Shown here piece after piece: positions 24,128 to 36,233 of a DNA stretch of 64,000 nucleotides. Made by a program: the position numbers and the translations under genes. The stretch is from NCBI GenBank assembly GCA_019321725.1, contig CM033105.1:12599632-12663631 (forward strand), given 5' to 3'. This DNA is from Paulownia fortunei. Its lineage: Eukaryota > Streptophyta > Magnoliopsida > Lamiales > Paulowniaceae. The notes under the pieces were generated by a model, which was given only the letters and a program-made list of their open reading frames with translations, did not search any database and was not told where the DNA came from. The first letter of the stretch is position 1, and each line of letters begins with the position of its first letter.

Positions 24128-24458
24128 TTTTTGCCTTTTCAGTTGACAAGCAATTTATTGCTTCCTGTTTTATGTTTCGGTTTGTCAAATTCATGCAAGC
24201 TTTTCTTTCTTTGTTTTTTTTTTGGGGGGTTGTTTGACTGTAAAATTATGCTATTTGAAATATAAAAAATTATGGTTTAATGACAATCTTTCCGAATTCA
24301 AATTACCTAAAAACGAAAAAATCTAATTAAAAAAAAAAGAACAAGAAGTATATTTAAAGAAAAAAAAAAAAGGAACAAGAAGTATATTTTGTTAGATGGG
24401 TTCATGTGGACTCTTCATCAATCCAACCTGATTTGTATTCTCTTGATATAATATCTAT
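24128..24458 (+). other. DLK2 3' flank up to the first retroelement
   Basis: Presumed 3' UTR and terminator region of DLK2. It holds AT-rich possible polyadenylation sequence (AAATATAAAAAATT near 24256) and a short tandem duplication of about 34 bp with the core GAACAAGAAGTATATTT at 24339-24355 and 24373-24389. The copia-like LTR starts at 24459. Confidence 0.6.
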
Positions 24459-27400
24459 TGTTAGGATGGGTTTTTGATGTTTTTACCCATTTTAATATAA
24501 TTAGTTCAATTGTGTTGTTGTAATATAAGGCTCAGAGTAAAAATTAATAAGAGTAATTTTTATATGATTTGAATAAATGTACTCACGAGCCTACATGCAA
24601 ATATTGAACAATTTACTAATTCAATTTACAAGTAAAATATTAGAACTTAAAATTAAAGACTCCATCTTGTAGTTAACGTCATTCTTGTATCAAACCAATT
24701 AGTCGAACTTATTTAGTAACATCCCCTTGACTTGAAATTTGTACTATTAAATTCTCTTTAATGTTGAAATCTCTTCAAACGATAGATTAGTTTTGTCCCA
24801 AAAATCTTTAAATTCTTCTCCCAAGAATTGTGTTTTTCTCTCGAAAAGTTCACTCTCTTATCCTAAAGAGTGTTGTGTTCAATGAATAGCTCAATGCAGA
24901 ACATCGTGAACTCCTTGGCTTTTCGTGAATATCACTTCAGATTATTTCATGAACAAATATGCCTAGCTTGGAGGCTCAATTCATCCATGTTTCTCTCTTA
25001 CCCGTCTCACTCAAAATTCCAGGATTATCTTTTATTTTTCCTTTTCTTCCAGATCTTTTAAATCCCCCAGCTTTGTTAGACAATCTCGTAGATTTGCTGG
25101 ATAAATCTCCAAGATCTCTTTTTTACAGATTCTCTCTGTGACTTATTTTCAAAAAAAATTCCTATCATCTTTATAAGATATCTTGCTATGATCTTTTGAA
25201 TATTTTTTGCACAAAATCATATCTTGAAACACATAATTATCTCATCAAAAGATCTTGTCAATTCTGCACGCAAAGATATCAAAATCATTAATAAATATTC
25301 ATAAATGATTCTACATTTTGTATGTTGCAACTGTTAGAGTAGTATCTCACGTGCCAAATAGATTAGATATATTTTATACTCTTGTATTTGTAAAAACAAT
25401 CTTTTTCAAATCATATTAATAAAATAGATTAGGTAATTTCTTTATCTTTAATTGCATTTTGTAAATAGATAAAGTCCCTATACCAAACTTAGCTACATGG
25501 TATGGTCACGCATATGATGGTCATCATGAAATATGTCTCTATGATTTTGGTCTTAAATTAGTTCTGAGTCGAGAGTTTTTTAAAATGAGATATTGAATAG
25601 CCCAATAGACTCGCGCATATGGTGCATGCTCGCATGAGAATGATGTCTCGCTCCATGGACATTGGCGTAGTGATGCTAGTGTATATATGCAGGTGCTTGT
25701 AGGGGACAAGCACACTAAACAAGTCCACTGAAAATTCTTAATTGGAAACTTGTTTGTCGAAATAAGAATTTTCATGTTACAATAGTATACGAGTAGTTCT
25801 TAGACTTGAGGCAGCCTTGAGCATGTCGTGTTCTATTCTGATGTATCTTCTGATTGCCTGACAATCACAAATGGGGTACATTGGATGTTGCAATAATATG
25901 TGTGGAGGTTAATGAGTGGCTAACAATTCGTCACTTATCTGGCAGAATAAGTGAATCTCCTATATTTTCATAGGTCATGACTGTTGGATGAGGGTTTTCT
26001 AACAATTCATCATGAGTCATTGAAACTTGAAATGGAATTATAGTTATTGAGAAATTAGGGTTTCGACTATTAATCCATACCCTAGATTTAATTAGAAGAT
26101 TAGTTGACGGAAGGACCTTACGTGTATAGTACTCATAATTGAAATAGGTTCACTCGCTATTTCACTTAAGTGTAGGTAGTCATGATACACTTGTTAGGTG
26201 TTTCCTATGACTTGTGAGGTTCTTGAAATTAAGAAGTTAATTTCAAGTGGATTAATTAATTTGATTAATTAATAGAATAATTATTATTATTCGTAATTTG
26301 CAAATGTTGCAAGCCCACTACTACCTTAGTTGTGAACCTAAATGGTCACACACAATTTGTGATGGAATATTTCTAACTTAAGAATTGATCCAATGAGTTG
26401 GATCTAATTAATTATAAAAACTAATTAATTGGGGCTTAAATTAATTCAATGAATTGAATTAATTATTTAATTAAATAGTTAGATTATTTAATTGAACCTA
26501 ATAAGATTAGGGAGCTCAATCGGAGTGAAACAATTATTTGATTAGATCAAATTAATTGTGTAGTCCATAAATTAATATAATTGTTAAAATAATTACTCAA
26601 TTAAATAATTAAATTATTTATTGAGCCTAATTTGATTATGTGGACTCAATGGAATTAATTGATTAAATTTAGGTTAAGATAATTAATTGAATTAATTGTG
26701 AGATTTATTTCAGAATCCAAGTCTAATTCAAAAAGGCCTATGAGGTTGCTGAAAAATGATGTAAACTCAAGAATTTGGAATTCTTAAGAGACCCTAAATA
26801 TCTTTGAAAGATAGGAAAGGATAAAGTTCGAGAAGTTTGGATAAAACAAGTATCTTCCAACCAATCAGAAGGAGACCAAAAATACCAAAAGTGTGACTCT
26901 TGAAATTTTGAGTCCCCTATTCATAGCATAAGAGCCGAAAATTAGAGATTAATGTTTTAGCCTTCAATTTTTGGCCATTAAAAGAAATTAAGAATAAAAA
27001 TTATTTTCTCCTCCATCATTTGTTCTGCCCAAATTTCATCATTTTATTTTAAGTATTAATTCTTTTATCACAAGTTGATAACTAGAATTAATATACTCTA
27101 TACACACTCCATAAACTAGGTTATAAAAGAAATCAGAATTGTTAGCGAAATTTTGATTTTGTGTTCTTGCACAAAGTGTGGACAACTTTAGAAGGGAGAA
27201 GCATGGATCCCTGTGAACCGAATTCACAAAAGGGGCTAGCAATTAATTGCTTCAATCCCTACTACAGTCGGAGTGTATAAAAGTATAAATCAAAACTTTA
27301 ATTGTATTATTACACCGTTGGAAATTACAAGTTCGTTATAAATTGCGTCAAATTTGGGGTATTGCTGTAATTGTTATAACATGATGTTTTTAATTTTTTT

Positions 27401-27518
27401 ATTTTTCAATGCACATATCCTGGGATCAAGTGAACCCAACAACAACATGACAAGTTTAGTATTTTACAATTGCGACATATCTTCCTACTTTGAAATTCTC
27501 ATTTAATTAAACTTAACA
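24459..27518 (-). repeat. 3' LTR of a - strand copia-like element, split by a solo LTR
   Basis: The outer ends are TGTTAGGATGGG (24459) and TTAAACTTAACA (27518); read on the - strand this is TGTTAAG...CCTAACA with TGTTA/TAACA tips. Removing the nested solo LTR and one duplication (2115 bp) leaves about 945 bp, a usual copia LTR size. A purine tract on the - strand (27529-27519) abuts its right end, as expected for a 3' LTR. The left target duplication would be TCTAT (24454-24458). No second LTR of this family is seen in the window. Confidence 0.65.
25332..27441 (+). repeat. Solo LTR of the 49235-61009 copia family (2110 bp)
   Basis: It begins TGTTAGAGTAG and ends GAACCCAACA. It is the reverse complement, along its whole length, of the LTRs at 49235-51342 and 56683-61009, including the AATTAATT-rich block (about 26220-26700) and GGTTCACAGGGATCC-type sequence near 27205. 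The flanks are GCAAC and ACAAC, a 5-bp duplication with one change. There is no primer-binding site or coding sequence beside it, so it is a solo LTR. Confidence 0.88.
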
Positions 27519-27529
27519 ATATCTCCCTT
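27519..27529 (-). other. Polypurine tract of the split copia-like element
   Basis: On the - strand it reads CAAGGGAGATAT, ending directly at the LTR tip at 27518. This is the plus-strand primer site that marks the boundary between interior and 3' LTR. Confidence 0.55.
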
Positions 27530-27994
27530 GGCATTTTTGGTCAAAGCACCTAACACTCCATCTGTCTCCAGTACTTCAACTAAAAAATTCAACAATTTAG
27601 CAAATAGAATAAGATTGCAACTTTAACATAGATCGCATAATTGCAATATAAGCAAGATCAGTACTACAACTCAGTTGAAATCATCAAAGCAACACACAAA
27701 ATTGAACTTATTTAGACAACCAAAAATTTAACAAAAAATAATCCAACAGAACCAAATCATGATCATAGCAAATCAAAACATAATTAAAAATGATTAGAGC
27801 ATAGCAATAACAACATCATCACTCCCTTTTTTTATCACACAATGTCAAGAGCTGGAGTTGGTCTCCTCATTAGCATCATCATCATATTAGAGTCTAGCAT
27901 ATCATCATCCAAAAGCAGCAACATAACTTCAGTTTGTTCAGTAATTTGACAATCGAGTACCAACAAATGAAACATAATCTCTCCATAAGTTTGT
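27530..27994 (-). pseudogene. 3' interior of the split copia-like element
   Basis: Interior sequence just before the 3' LTR, read on the - strand. One frame near 27960-27840 gives an acidic stretch with LLLLDDDML and DSNMMMM, followed by a stop, possibly the C-terminus of an extra ORF downstream of pol. The piece ends at the TTTGT duplication (27990-27994) of the gypsy element inserted at 27995 and continues at 48987. I cannot name a domain. Confidence 0.4.
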
Positions 27995-30332
27995 TGTGAT
28001 ACCCGAGCCTCTTACTACTCATATGGCCTAATATGATTCATGCATTACATGTTAATTGCATGTTATTTTTATTTATATTGACATCATATAATTTATTTTA
28101 TTTTATACGACGTTCTTAATCATTAAACTTAATTTAGAAGCTTTTGCACAGTATTGATTATCGAATCCCCTAACCTAAATGGTCAATTCTACATTGGAAT
28201 AAGAATAAAATTAGGTATCAACATGATAAGTATTACTAGGTTACACGTTATAATTTTTAGAAGTGTTAAAAGTGTCACTAGTAAGTTTATACGGTTTAAT
28301 TTGATTTGATCAAGTTATTTCAATAGTATATATTTGTAAATTAACATACTTGGGATATTGGACATGATATAATGTGATTTAAGTGTCATATTACAATGTT
28401 CATATGTGCATATGATTTTAAAAATGCAAACATGATAAGCATTTAAGAATCGGATGCCAATCGGTTTAGAGATCGAATGAACGGTTAAGAAATTAGGGTA
28501 GAATTTATTATCCGATCATACGAAAATTAAAATAGGTTGTACATATATAAATCAATAATGAGAAATACTAGATTACAGCTGTATAAGATGTGTGTAACTT
28601 TAGATTTGAACCACCACTTGACACCTCAAACTTTGCCACCTCAAGCTTTGCCATATCAAGCTACCACCTCAACGTTTCTTCATTTCTATCCTTGAACCAC
28701 GACCAAAAACTATTTTTTGAGCTATTTCACCTCCAAAACCTCCATATGAAATTTTAGAAGTTGCTCCCAATTGAGTTCCAAGTGAAGAAAAAGTGAAGGA
28801 AGCAAAGGAAGTAAGGAGGAGCAAGTAGAGACTTAAAATTGTGCATAGGTGAGCTTAACCTATGTTTTGATTTCAATTCTTAAATTGTTTGAGGGTTTAT
28901 GATTTTTAAAGATTCTATTATTATTTATAATCATGTTAGGATGTTATCTATGGTCTTATAATTCACAAAAGAAGGATGTTTAGCTGCAAAATCCCAATAG
29001 AAATCACTAGGGACAGAAACTGTGTACTTGCTGGTTTTTGTTTTTTAAAACTTTATACATGTATAATAACTTGATTAAAACCTATATATTTCACCATATA
29101 TGAGTTTAGGTTCATGCTATTAGAGTTATAATACTTCAATTACACGATATTTACATGTATTTAAGATGAGAAATTGAGGTATTTGAGGGACTATATTGGG
29201 TTCTAGTTTGTGAAAGCTTGATTGCTAGCTAGATAGCTTGGTGTTTAAGGTCTTAGGATAAGATTTTGTGCTTTCAACTTGCCAAATTGGGAATGGTGCT
29301 TGATGTTGGGTAATATTGCAGGCTATTTTACATCTAAGGTTGGAGAGGAATACTAAACAAATTTAGACTAAGCCACCAACCAAGTGAAAGGTAAGTAAAG
29401 ATTCATTTGCAACTACAATACATAGACATAGTAGATGTGTGATTTATATATAATATCATAAATCATATATGCATATTAGAGGCTCTTCATTGAGCATACA
29501 TACATGCGCATTGGCACGTGCATGCAATATATACGAGCTTTGTGATAAATCTTGCATTGAACGACATGATTCTGAGAAAGGAAAATATTTTGCTGACCAC
29601 TACTAGTGCACCGAAGCATGCATGGATTTGCAGGTTCACGTGCATAGATTTGCATGCATATGAGTATGCATGGATTTGCATGCTTATATGATTATTGGCC
29701 ATTGGATTATGGTGATGTACATAGCTCTTTTCCGGTGCATGGGATAGTAGCATTGGTCAGGGCTAAAGAAAAAAATAATTTTGAGAGAAATATTTTGATG
29801 CACAGAATCGCATTGTGGGTATAGCATTTTGAGATGCATGACTTGATATTGTGGATTATTCTTTGACATGCATAGTCTTTACTTGCTGAGCATTAGCTCA
29901 TATAGTTTATGCATTGTAGATGAGTACGGCGACGCTTGAAACATCTTTTACTGGTTGGGTGACTGTTGGAGCTCCTGCAGGTGTCTAAGGGAGTGTGTAC
30001 ATGGATAACGACCTGTTGGGCTATTTTGTTGGCTTGTTATATTTTGAGTCTGTTGTATTATATTTTTAGACTGGTACTATATTTTGCTTTTAAAATTTTA
30101 CTGTAAATAAGTGTGTAAATATTGTGGTCATTGTGGGTTTTGTGCTTTTATATAAATACTGATCCTGCTATATACATGACATGTGTGAGAAAGTATTTTA
30201 AATAGGGTTGTGCATGTAAGAAGTGATTTATCTTTTCTTAAAGTGTTACAAAAAAAAAAAATCACATGTATACACAAGCTCTATCATGTTAAATTATACT
30301 ATATATCTAGTTGTTGAGTAATGGGTGTTATA
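27995..30332 (+). repeat. 5' LTR of the decayed gypsy element (2338 bp)
   Basis: It starts TGTGATACCCGAGCC and ends GGGTGTTATA, where the last CA has mutated to TA. Relative to the 3' LTR it lacks about 340 bp at 29110, between copies of TTAGGT. It contains clustered GCATGCATGGATTTGCATG-type repeats at about 29615-29690 and the hairpin TGAGC/GCTCA at 29887-29900. Confidence 0.9.
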
Positions 30333-30335
30333 GAG

Positions 30336-30348
30336 TGGTATCAGAGCC
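30336..30348 (+). other. Primer-binding site, initiator tRNA-Met
   Basis: TGGTATCAGAGCC, the standard plant initiator-Met site, three bases after the 5' LTR. Confidence 0.93.
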
Positions 30349-30503
30349 TAGTTTGAAGTCTTGTAGACTATCCATGTACACGAACTTAGAACTTGTGGAG
30401 CGCAGCCACGCTAGTAAATTTTACATTATCATATATTGCATTACATATTTCATGAATTATATTGGCCATATGTTGCCAAACTTGTATAAAACAACGCTGC
30501 AAA

Positions 30504-30738
30504 ATGGTGAGAACTCGTGGTGAGAGCAGTGGTGGTGCCAGAGCGCAGAGGATTGAGACACCACTCTGGTTAATGATCGAGATACCATGATTAACTAGTT
30601 AAGAGAGTTGATTGAACGACAGTCTGAATAGATTCAACAATTGATTCGGCAGAGGGATAATGGTGAGCAACCGCGAGTGGAGGTAAACCAACAACGGACG
30701 GACTATATATGGTGGGAGAATGATTTAGGAGGCTGGAT
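30504..30738 (+). pseudogene. gag N-terminus of the decayed gypsy element
   Basis: The ATG is at 30504, with a basic, Gly/Ser-rich start (MVRTRGESSGGARAQ) as in Tekay Gag proteins, followed by a Gln-rich stretch. In-frame stops appear soon after. It is interrupted at 30738 by the solo LTR; the last five bases, TGGAT, are its target duplication. Confidence 0.75.
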
Positions 30739-33535
30739 TCTAACACCCCTATTACAACAGAACTATATATATAGTATAATTTAACATGATAGAGCCTAGT
30801 GTGCATGCATTATTATTTTTTTTCCTGCAACATATTAATAAATAATAAACATTTTTCCACTCACAGACTAATATATATACCTGCAGAGGACCCATATTTA
30901 TATACCCGTGTACAGAAAAGTTATAAAAGTAACACATTGTAAAAATCCCAAAACCTAATACAATAGACTACAAAATCAAATAAGTTAACAATCAACCCAA
31001 TAGGTCGTCATCCATGTACACTGATCCTCAGAACTTATAGGAACCCCAACAGCTTGTCCAGTAAGTCCATGGTATCAAGTATCACCAGACTCACGTACAA
31101 TGCATAAACTATATGAGCTAATGCTCAATAAGTAATGATTATGCATGTCAAAGAATAATTCACAATATCAATTCATGCACCTCAACATGCTATGCCCACA
31201 ATGCAATTTTATGCATCAAAATATTTATCTCAAAATCATTTCTTTCTTGGGCTCCTGACCAACGCTACTATCCCATGCACCGAAAAAGAGCTCTGCACAT
31301 CGCCATAATCCAATGGCCAATAATCATAAAATCATGCAAATCCATGCACACTCATACGCATGCTAATCCATGCATGCGATGCATGCGAACCTGCAAATCC
31401 ATGCATGCTTCGGTGCACTAGTAGTGGTCAGTAAAACATTTTCCTTTCTCAGAATCATGCCGTGCAATGCACGATTTATCACAATGCTTGTATATGATGT
31501 ATGCACATGCCAATGCCCATGTATGTATGCTCAATGGACATGAATGACAGTAATCCATTCCCTCTGCTACGCACATATGATCAATGGTATTACATATAAA
31601 TCACGCATTTACTATGTCTATGCATTATAGTTGCACATGAATCTTTACTTACCTTTGATCGGTTGTGTGTTACTTTTAGGTTTCTTAAGTATTACTTCCC
31701 AACCCTAAATGTGAAACAATTTGTAAAAATACAAGATATCAATCACCATCCTCAATTAACAAGTTCATTATACCTAATGTAGTATAAAGATCTTGAATCT
31801 CAATTTAACTAAACAACCTTACCACTTAGAAACTATAACCGAATACAACCTTCTACGTACCTTTGTTTCACATCTTAAATGTATACTAACCTCACTTAAT
31901 TGATGTATTATAACTCTTACAACATTTTCCTAAATGTTAGGGATCAAATGCACCACATCTATGCTGGAACATGTTAATGAACCAAATGGGACAGATTCAC
32001 CACTTCACATTTTCTTGCTGCCATATTAATTTGCGTGATGATTTTGACACCCTTAGACATATTCATTCACTCCAAAATTTTTATCACACTTATATAACAT
32101 AAAAAATAATGTAACCATGTCATTGAATGGCTAAAACTCATGGATATATCTTCCCAAGTTCAGCTCCTTTCACAGCGTACTGAAATAGATTTTTCCCACC
32201 GTGACAGTTTTACGCACTTCATGACATTAATGGTTTTGGCACCATTAAGTATATTCAATAACTCCCAAATTTTCACCACACTTATATAACATATAAAAAG
32301 ATACAACCAGGTCATATCCTTGCCAAAACTAATGGATTTAATACTGTAAAAAAGTCCACTTCACATAGGACAGAATCTGAAATTCGATGGTGATAGTTTT
32401 GAGCATCTCTTCAATATCATGCCCTATTTCAATTTCTAACCGATGAAAATTTATTCCAATACTCTTAACCCATATATAAACATGTATATGATGATAATTA
32501 CAGGTTTTATTCAACATACCATACACTTTTGAAGCCTAAAATACAAGAAAATAGTAAGGTGACAGTTTCTGCCACAAGTATTTCCTATTAAGTGTTTGTC
32601 ATAAAAAACCCTTTCTTTGTGCACCAAAGTCTAACTACAAACTTCCTAACACTTTATAAGAGATATTGAAAGCTTAGTAAATAATAAAACCATTCAGAAT
32701 AATCTGAAAAACCAAAGGCAAAACCGTAGATAAGTGTTACCTATGAAGATTTTGAGGTTAAACTTGATGGTAATCACTTAACTTGGAATCAATTTGGAGC
32801 ACTTGGATACCTTAAGGTGTGTGTTTGGAAGATGAAAATGGCTGAAATGAAGGTCTGGTCGTGGATTAAGGGTGAAGGGTTTGAGGTGTTAGCTTAAGCT
32901 TAATAAGAAAGCATGAGGTGGCAAAGTTTGAGGTGGCATGTAATGGTATAATCTGATTTTCTCTCTTATCTTGCAGCCCTAATCTTGTGTGTCTCACATA
33001 TTCTTATTTGGTTGCAACCTATCTTAGTCACCATTCATTCCCATAGGTAATTCCTATGTCCGTTCATTCGATCTCCAAACTGATTGACATCCGATTCTTA
33101 AATGATTGTCTAGTTTGTATTTCTAAAATCATATGCACATATGGACCTTGTATTATGATACTTAAATCACATTATATCATGTTCAATATCCCAAGTATGT
33201 TAATCCATGGATGTATACTTTTAAAACACATCGATCTAATTAAATCGAATCATATAAACTTACTAGTAACACCTTTAACACTTCCAAAATTATAACATAT
33301 AACCTATGAATATCCAATATATCGACCAATCTATTCTTTTTCTTATTTAAATATAGAATTTCTTAATTAGGTTATAAGATCTCAACTACTTATATCATAT
33401 GATAGCATTAGAGGTCTAATGATTAAGAATGCTATATAAGATGCCATGTAAATGTTAATACAAATTAGCATATAAGTAGCATGTAATGCATGAATCATAT
33501 TGGCCAAGTGAGTTGTGAGAGGTTCGGGTATCACA
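30739..33535 (-). repeat. Reversed solo LTR of the same gypsy family (2797 bp)
   Basis: It is the reverse complement of the LTRs at 27995-30332 and 46883-48981. On the + strand it begins TCTAACACCCC (TG mutated to TC) and ends GGGTATCACA. It is flanked by perfect TGGAT duplications at 30734-30738 and 33536-33540, and the host gag reading continues across it. It is the fullest LTR of this family in the window. No coding or primer site is next to it. Confidence 0.93.
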
Positions 33536-33540
33536 TGGAT

Positions 33541-33753
33541 CCCCCAACATTTGAGGATGCTATTGATCCTACTGTTGCGGAGGACTGGTTGAGGACCCTG
33601 GAAAACATGTTCCAGTGCAGCAGGGTGCCAGTAGAGAAGAGGGTAATGTGTGCCACTTTCGTGCTTCGCGGTAGTGCAGGCCATTGATAGGACATGATCA
33701 GCAGCATAGAGGACATAACTACCATGAGTTGGGACAGATTCAAGGAGTTATTC
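33541..33753 (+). pseudogene. gag middle part of the decayed gypsy element
   Basis: It reads as the retrotransposon Gag domain: PPTFEDAIDPTVAEDWLRTL, then CATFVLRGSAGHW, a stop, and MSWDRFKELF. The same motifs occur in the intact Gag at 36450-36680. It ends with the duplication TATTC (33749-33753) of the element inserted at 33754. Confidence 0.85.
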
Positions 33754-36030
33754 TGTAATGCCCAATTCCCAATTCTCTCCTATATAGCCAATAATAAGCA
33801 TTTTGCATGAATTTGCATCTAATCAATGTGCATTATTGAATTATGGCTTACAAATAGCATGATTGCACGAACATGAATAATTGTTATTATATGCTTCAGT
33901 TATGATTTAACATGCATTAGTACATGAAATATGAGATCAAACTTTCATTTCTTAATTTAACATATTCCTTAAGTGCCCTTTTTGCAGTGAAAAGCTCGGT
34001 ATCTCGGTTAAGGAAGATTGATGTGTTGAATGGCTATGAAATGAATTATTTGTATTGCTCCATACTAGTTATATGCTAAAGTGATTAATTGTCTAAATAT
34101 TTACTTGAAATATGTTACATTGGCTAAGAACTAAAAGTATGCACAATGGTGCAATTTGATTGGTTGGTTGACTAGGTTGCATAAAACCATTCTAAACCGC
34201 ATTGCACTTGATTATAACACCAAAGCATCAATTTTTGTCATCTCCTAAGCCCATGAACGTGGCTTTTGTCATGAGAAGACACCAAGCATGATGCAACCAA
34301 TCATCACCCTCCACTTACCTCTCTTTGAAAGGTCAAAGAAATCATTTTCATCCATATTTCATGTGGAAGCACCTCAAAAACGACCAGCCCTTATTCTCCT
34401 AAGTTTCTCCCAAATTTCTACACTCTCATACTCACAAAAGTTGAATTCAATCCATAGGAATCCATAGAACACAAGCTAGAACAAGTTTCCATCCTTTTAA
34501 GCTTGAAAACCGTTGATTTTGAAGCTTAAATCCAACTTAATCAAGGTATATTCTTTTTCAATGTTTCTTATGATGAATTTGTAGTATCTTGGATGGTTAC
34601 ATGTTTTAGTATGCTTTTGTAGGATTGAAAACTTAAGTAAGTTACACTTGAAGCCAAAACCAAGTTAAGCTAATTTTTAGCAAAATTGATAGTCTTGTGA
34701 AATTGTTTAATTTACTTGTTTCTATTGATTTTGTAATGCTTATATGGTGTTTGGAAGTTTCTTTGAATGATTGAAAAATAATAGCAATTAGTTTAGAATT
34801 AATTGAAGTTAGAATCAAGTTTACGTCATTTTAATTCGGATTGTGTTCATGTTTTAGGGGCTGCCCTAATAATCATATTTGAATTATTAGTTATTTAATG
34901 GCTGCCCTAATGTTTAATATTTTGAATTAGTAGTAAAATATGGAGTATGCATTGTTTTTAAGGTTATGTAATTGATATGTAATTCTTTACAAAAGATTGA
35001 AAAGTGTATATAAACTTTAACTAGAATAGACTAAATGATTTATAAAAAGGATATTAAATGGTACATGATTTGATTATGTTAGGCCTTTAACACATCCTAT
35101 CTTCCAAAGAGATTGGCCTTTTCCCTAGCACAAAGTGGACTTGAGGTAAGTTGAAGCTTTCATTTGGTGTATCACAAGAATCATATAATGTTTGTTCATG
35201 TTTTAATGTGATTGTTGTTGTTTGTCAAATGATGTAATGTTTGATGCATTTATGGTTTATGAAGCGTGATACTATTAAGAATATAATGAGGTTTTTGAAA
35301 AGGAAGTATGGTACTTGATTGATGGTCGGGTAGACGAGGGACGCGGGAGGGACCGGCGGACCCAACAAATGGTGGCAAATACTTGAGGTTGAAAAACCGG
35401 TATAGGAAAGCCACAATGAATGAGATAGAATACGGCTAATACCTGAGGTTGAAAGACCAAGTATGGAAACCCCGTATTAGTTCTCTTATTGGCCAATCAT
35501 TATGAACAGGTTCCGAAAACTATGGTCTATCACTATTAGTTAGGTACCACACTTCAAGGCCCCTAAAGAATGATTTATGAATGAAAATTATTAAATAGAA
35601 TATTGCATTTAATGATTTATGAGATGTGCATATATGTTATTTGTTATTGCATCAGTTTCACCTTACTGAGCCTTTAGCTCATTAGATTCATGTGATGCAG
35701 GTGGAAATGTACAGGTTTAGAGGTTGACTAAGTCTCTAGAGCGGCCGGACAGAGATTTGTTCATATGCCATGCTTCGACATGTTTTGTAGTTTATTTTGA
35801 AAACATATTTTGTTTTTAAATAAGCCGCTCTGTTATGGTTTTGTAAACAGATGTACTCAGTTTTGATATATGTATATGGTGTGTTAAAAATGATTCAAGT
35901 TCTTTCTCTTATAGCTAAGAATGGGAACTTTTATTAAAAACCATACTCTAGTAAAGATGAAAAATTAACATTTCTTGACTTAACTGTATCAGTTTGTTTA
36001 GGCTCTGCAGTTAGGTTAAGGGGTGTTACA
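33754..36030 (+). repeat. 5' LTR of the complete element (2277 bp)
   Basis: TGTAATGCCC ... GGGTGTTACA, next to the primer-binding site. It carries the paired TGAGGTTGAAA direct repeats (near 35384 and 35442) and the hairpin TGAGC/GCTCA at 35667-35681. As in all LTRs it should hold the promoter, but I cannot place a TATA box with confidence. Confidence 0.96.
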
Positions 36031-36035
36031 GTTTG

Positions 36036-36049
36036 TGGTATCAGAGCGG
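36036..36049 (+). other. Primer-binding site, initiator tRNA-Met
   Basis: TGGTATCAGAGCGG, five bases after the 5' LTR. The first 12 bases match the 3' end of plant initiator tRNA-Met. Confidence 0.94.
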
Positions 36050-36233
36050 AGGTTTAGTCGTTCCTGTAGACAGAAGAAGGCATATGAACACATCCTGGCT
36101 GGGAAACTTGGTCAACTGCATGTTTATTTGCTTTTATGTTTATTTGATTATATTTCATTCCATATTATTGTCATGATTATGCATTTATTATTGGCTAATG
36201 AATGGAATGAGACTGGGCAATGCATATCAGGTC

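Noticed and set aside
26220..26700. Satellite or centromeric array suggested by the dense AATTAATT words
   Set aside because: There is no fixed unit length, and the block is part of a dispersed LTR found at several places in the window.
33056..33684. Open frames of 79, 65, 100 and 70 codons around 33.1-33.7 kb
   Set aside because: They belong to the reversed solo LTR or are shadows of the gag fragment at 33541-33753.
36036..36049. tRNA gene suggested by the tRNA-Met-like words near 30336, 36036, 56669 and 11614
   Set aside because: Only 12-14 bases complementary to the tRNA 3' end are present, always next to an LTR: these are primer-binding sites.
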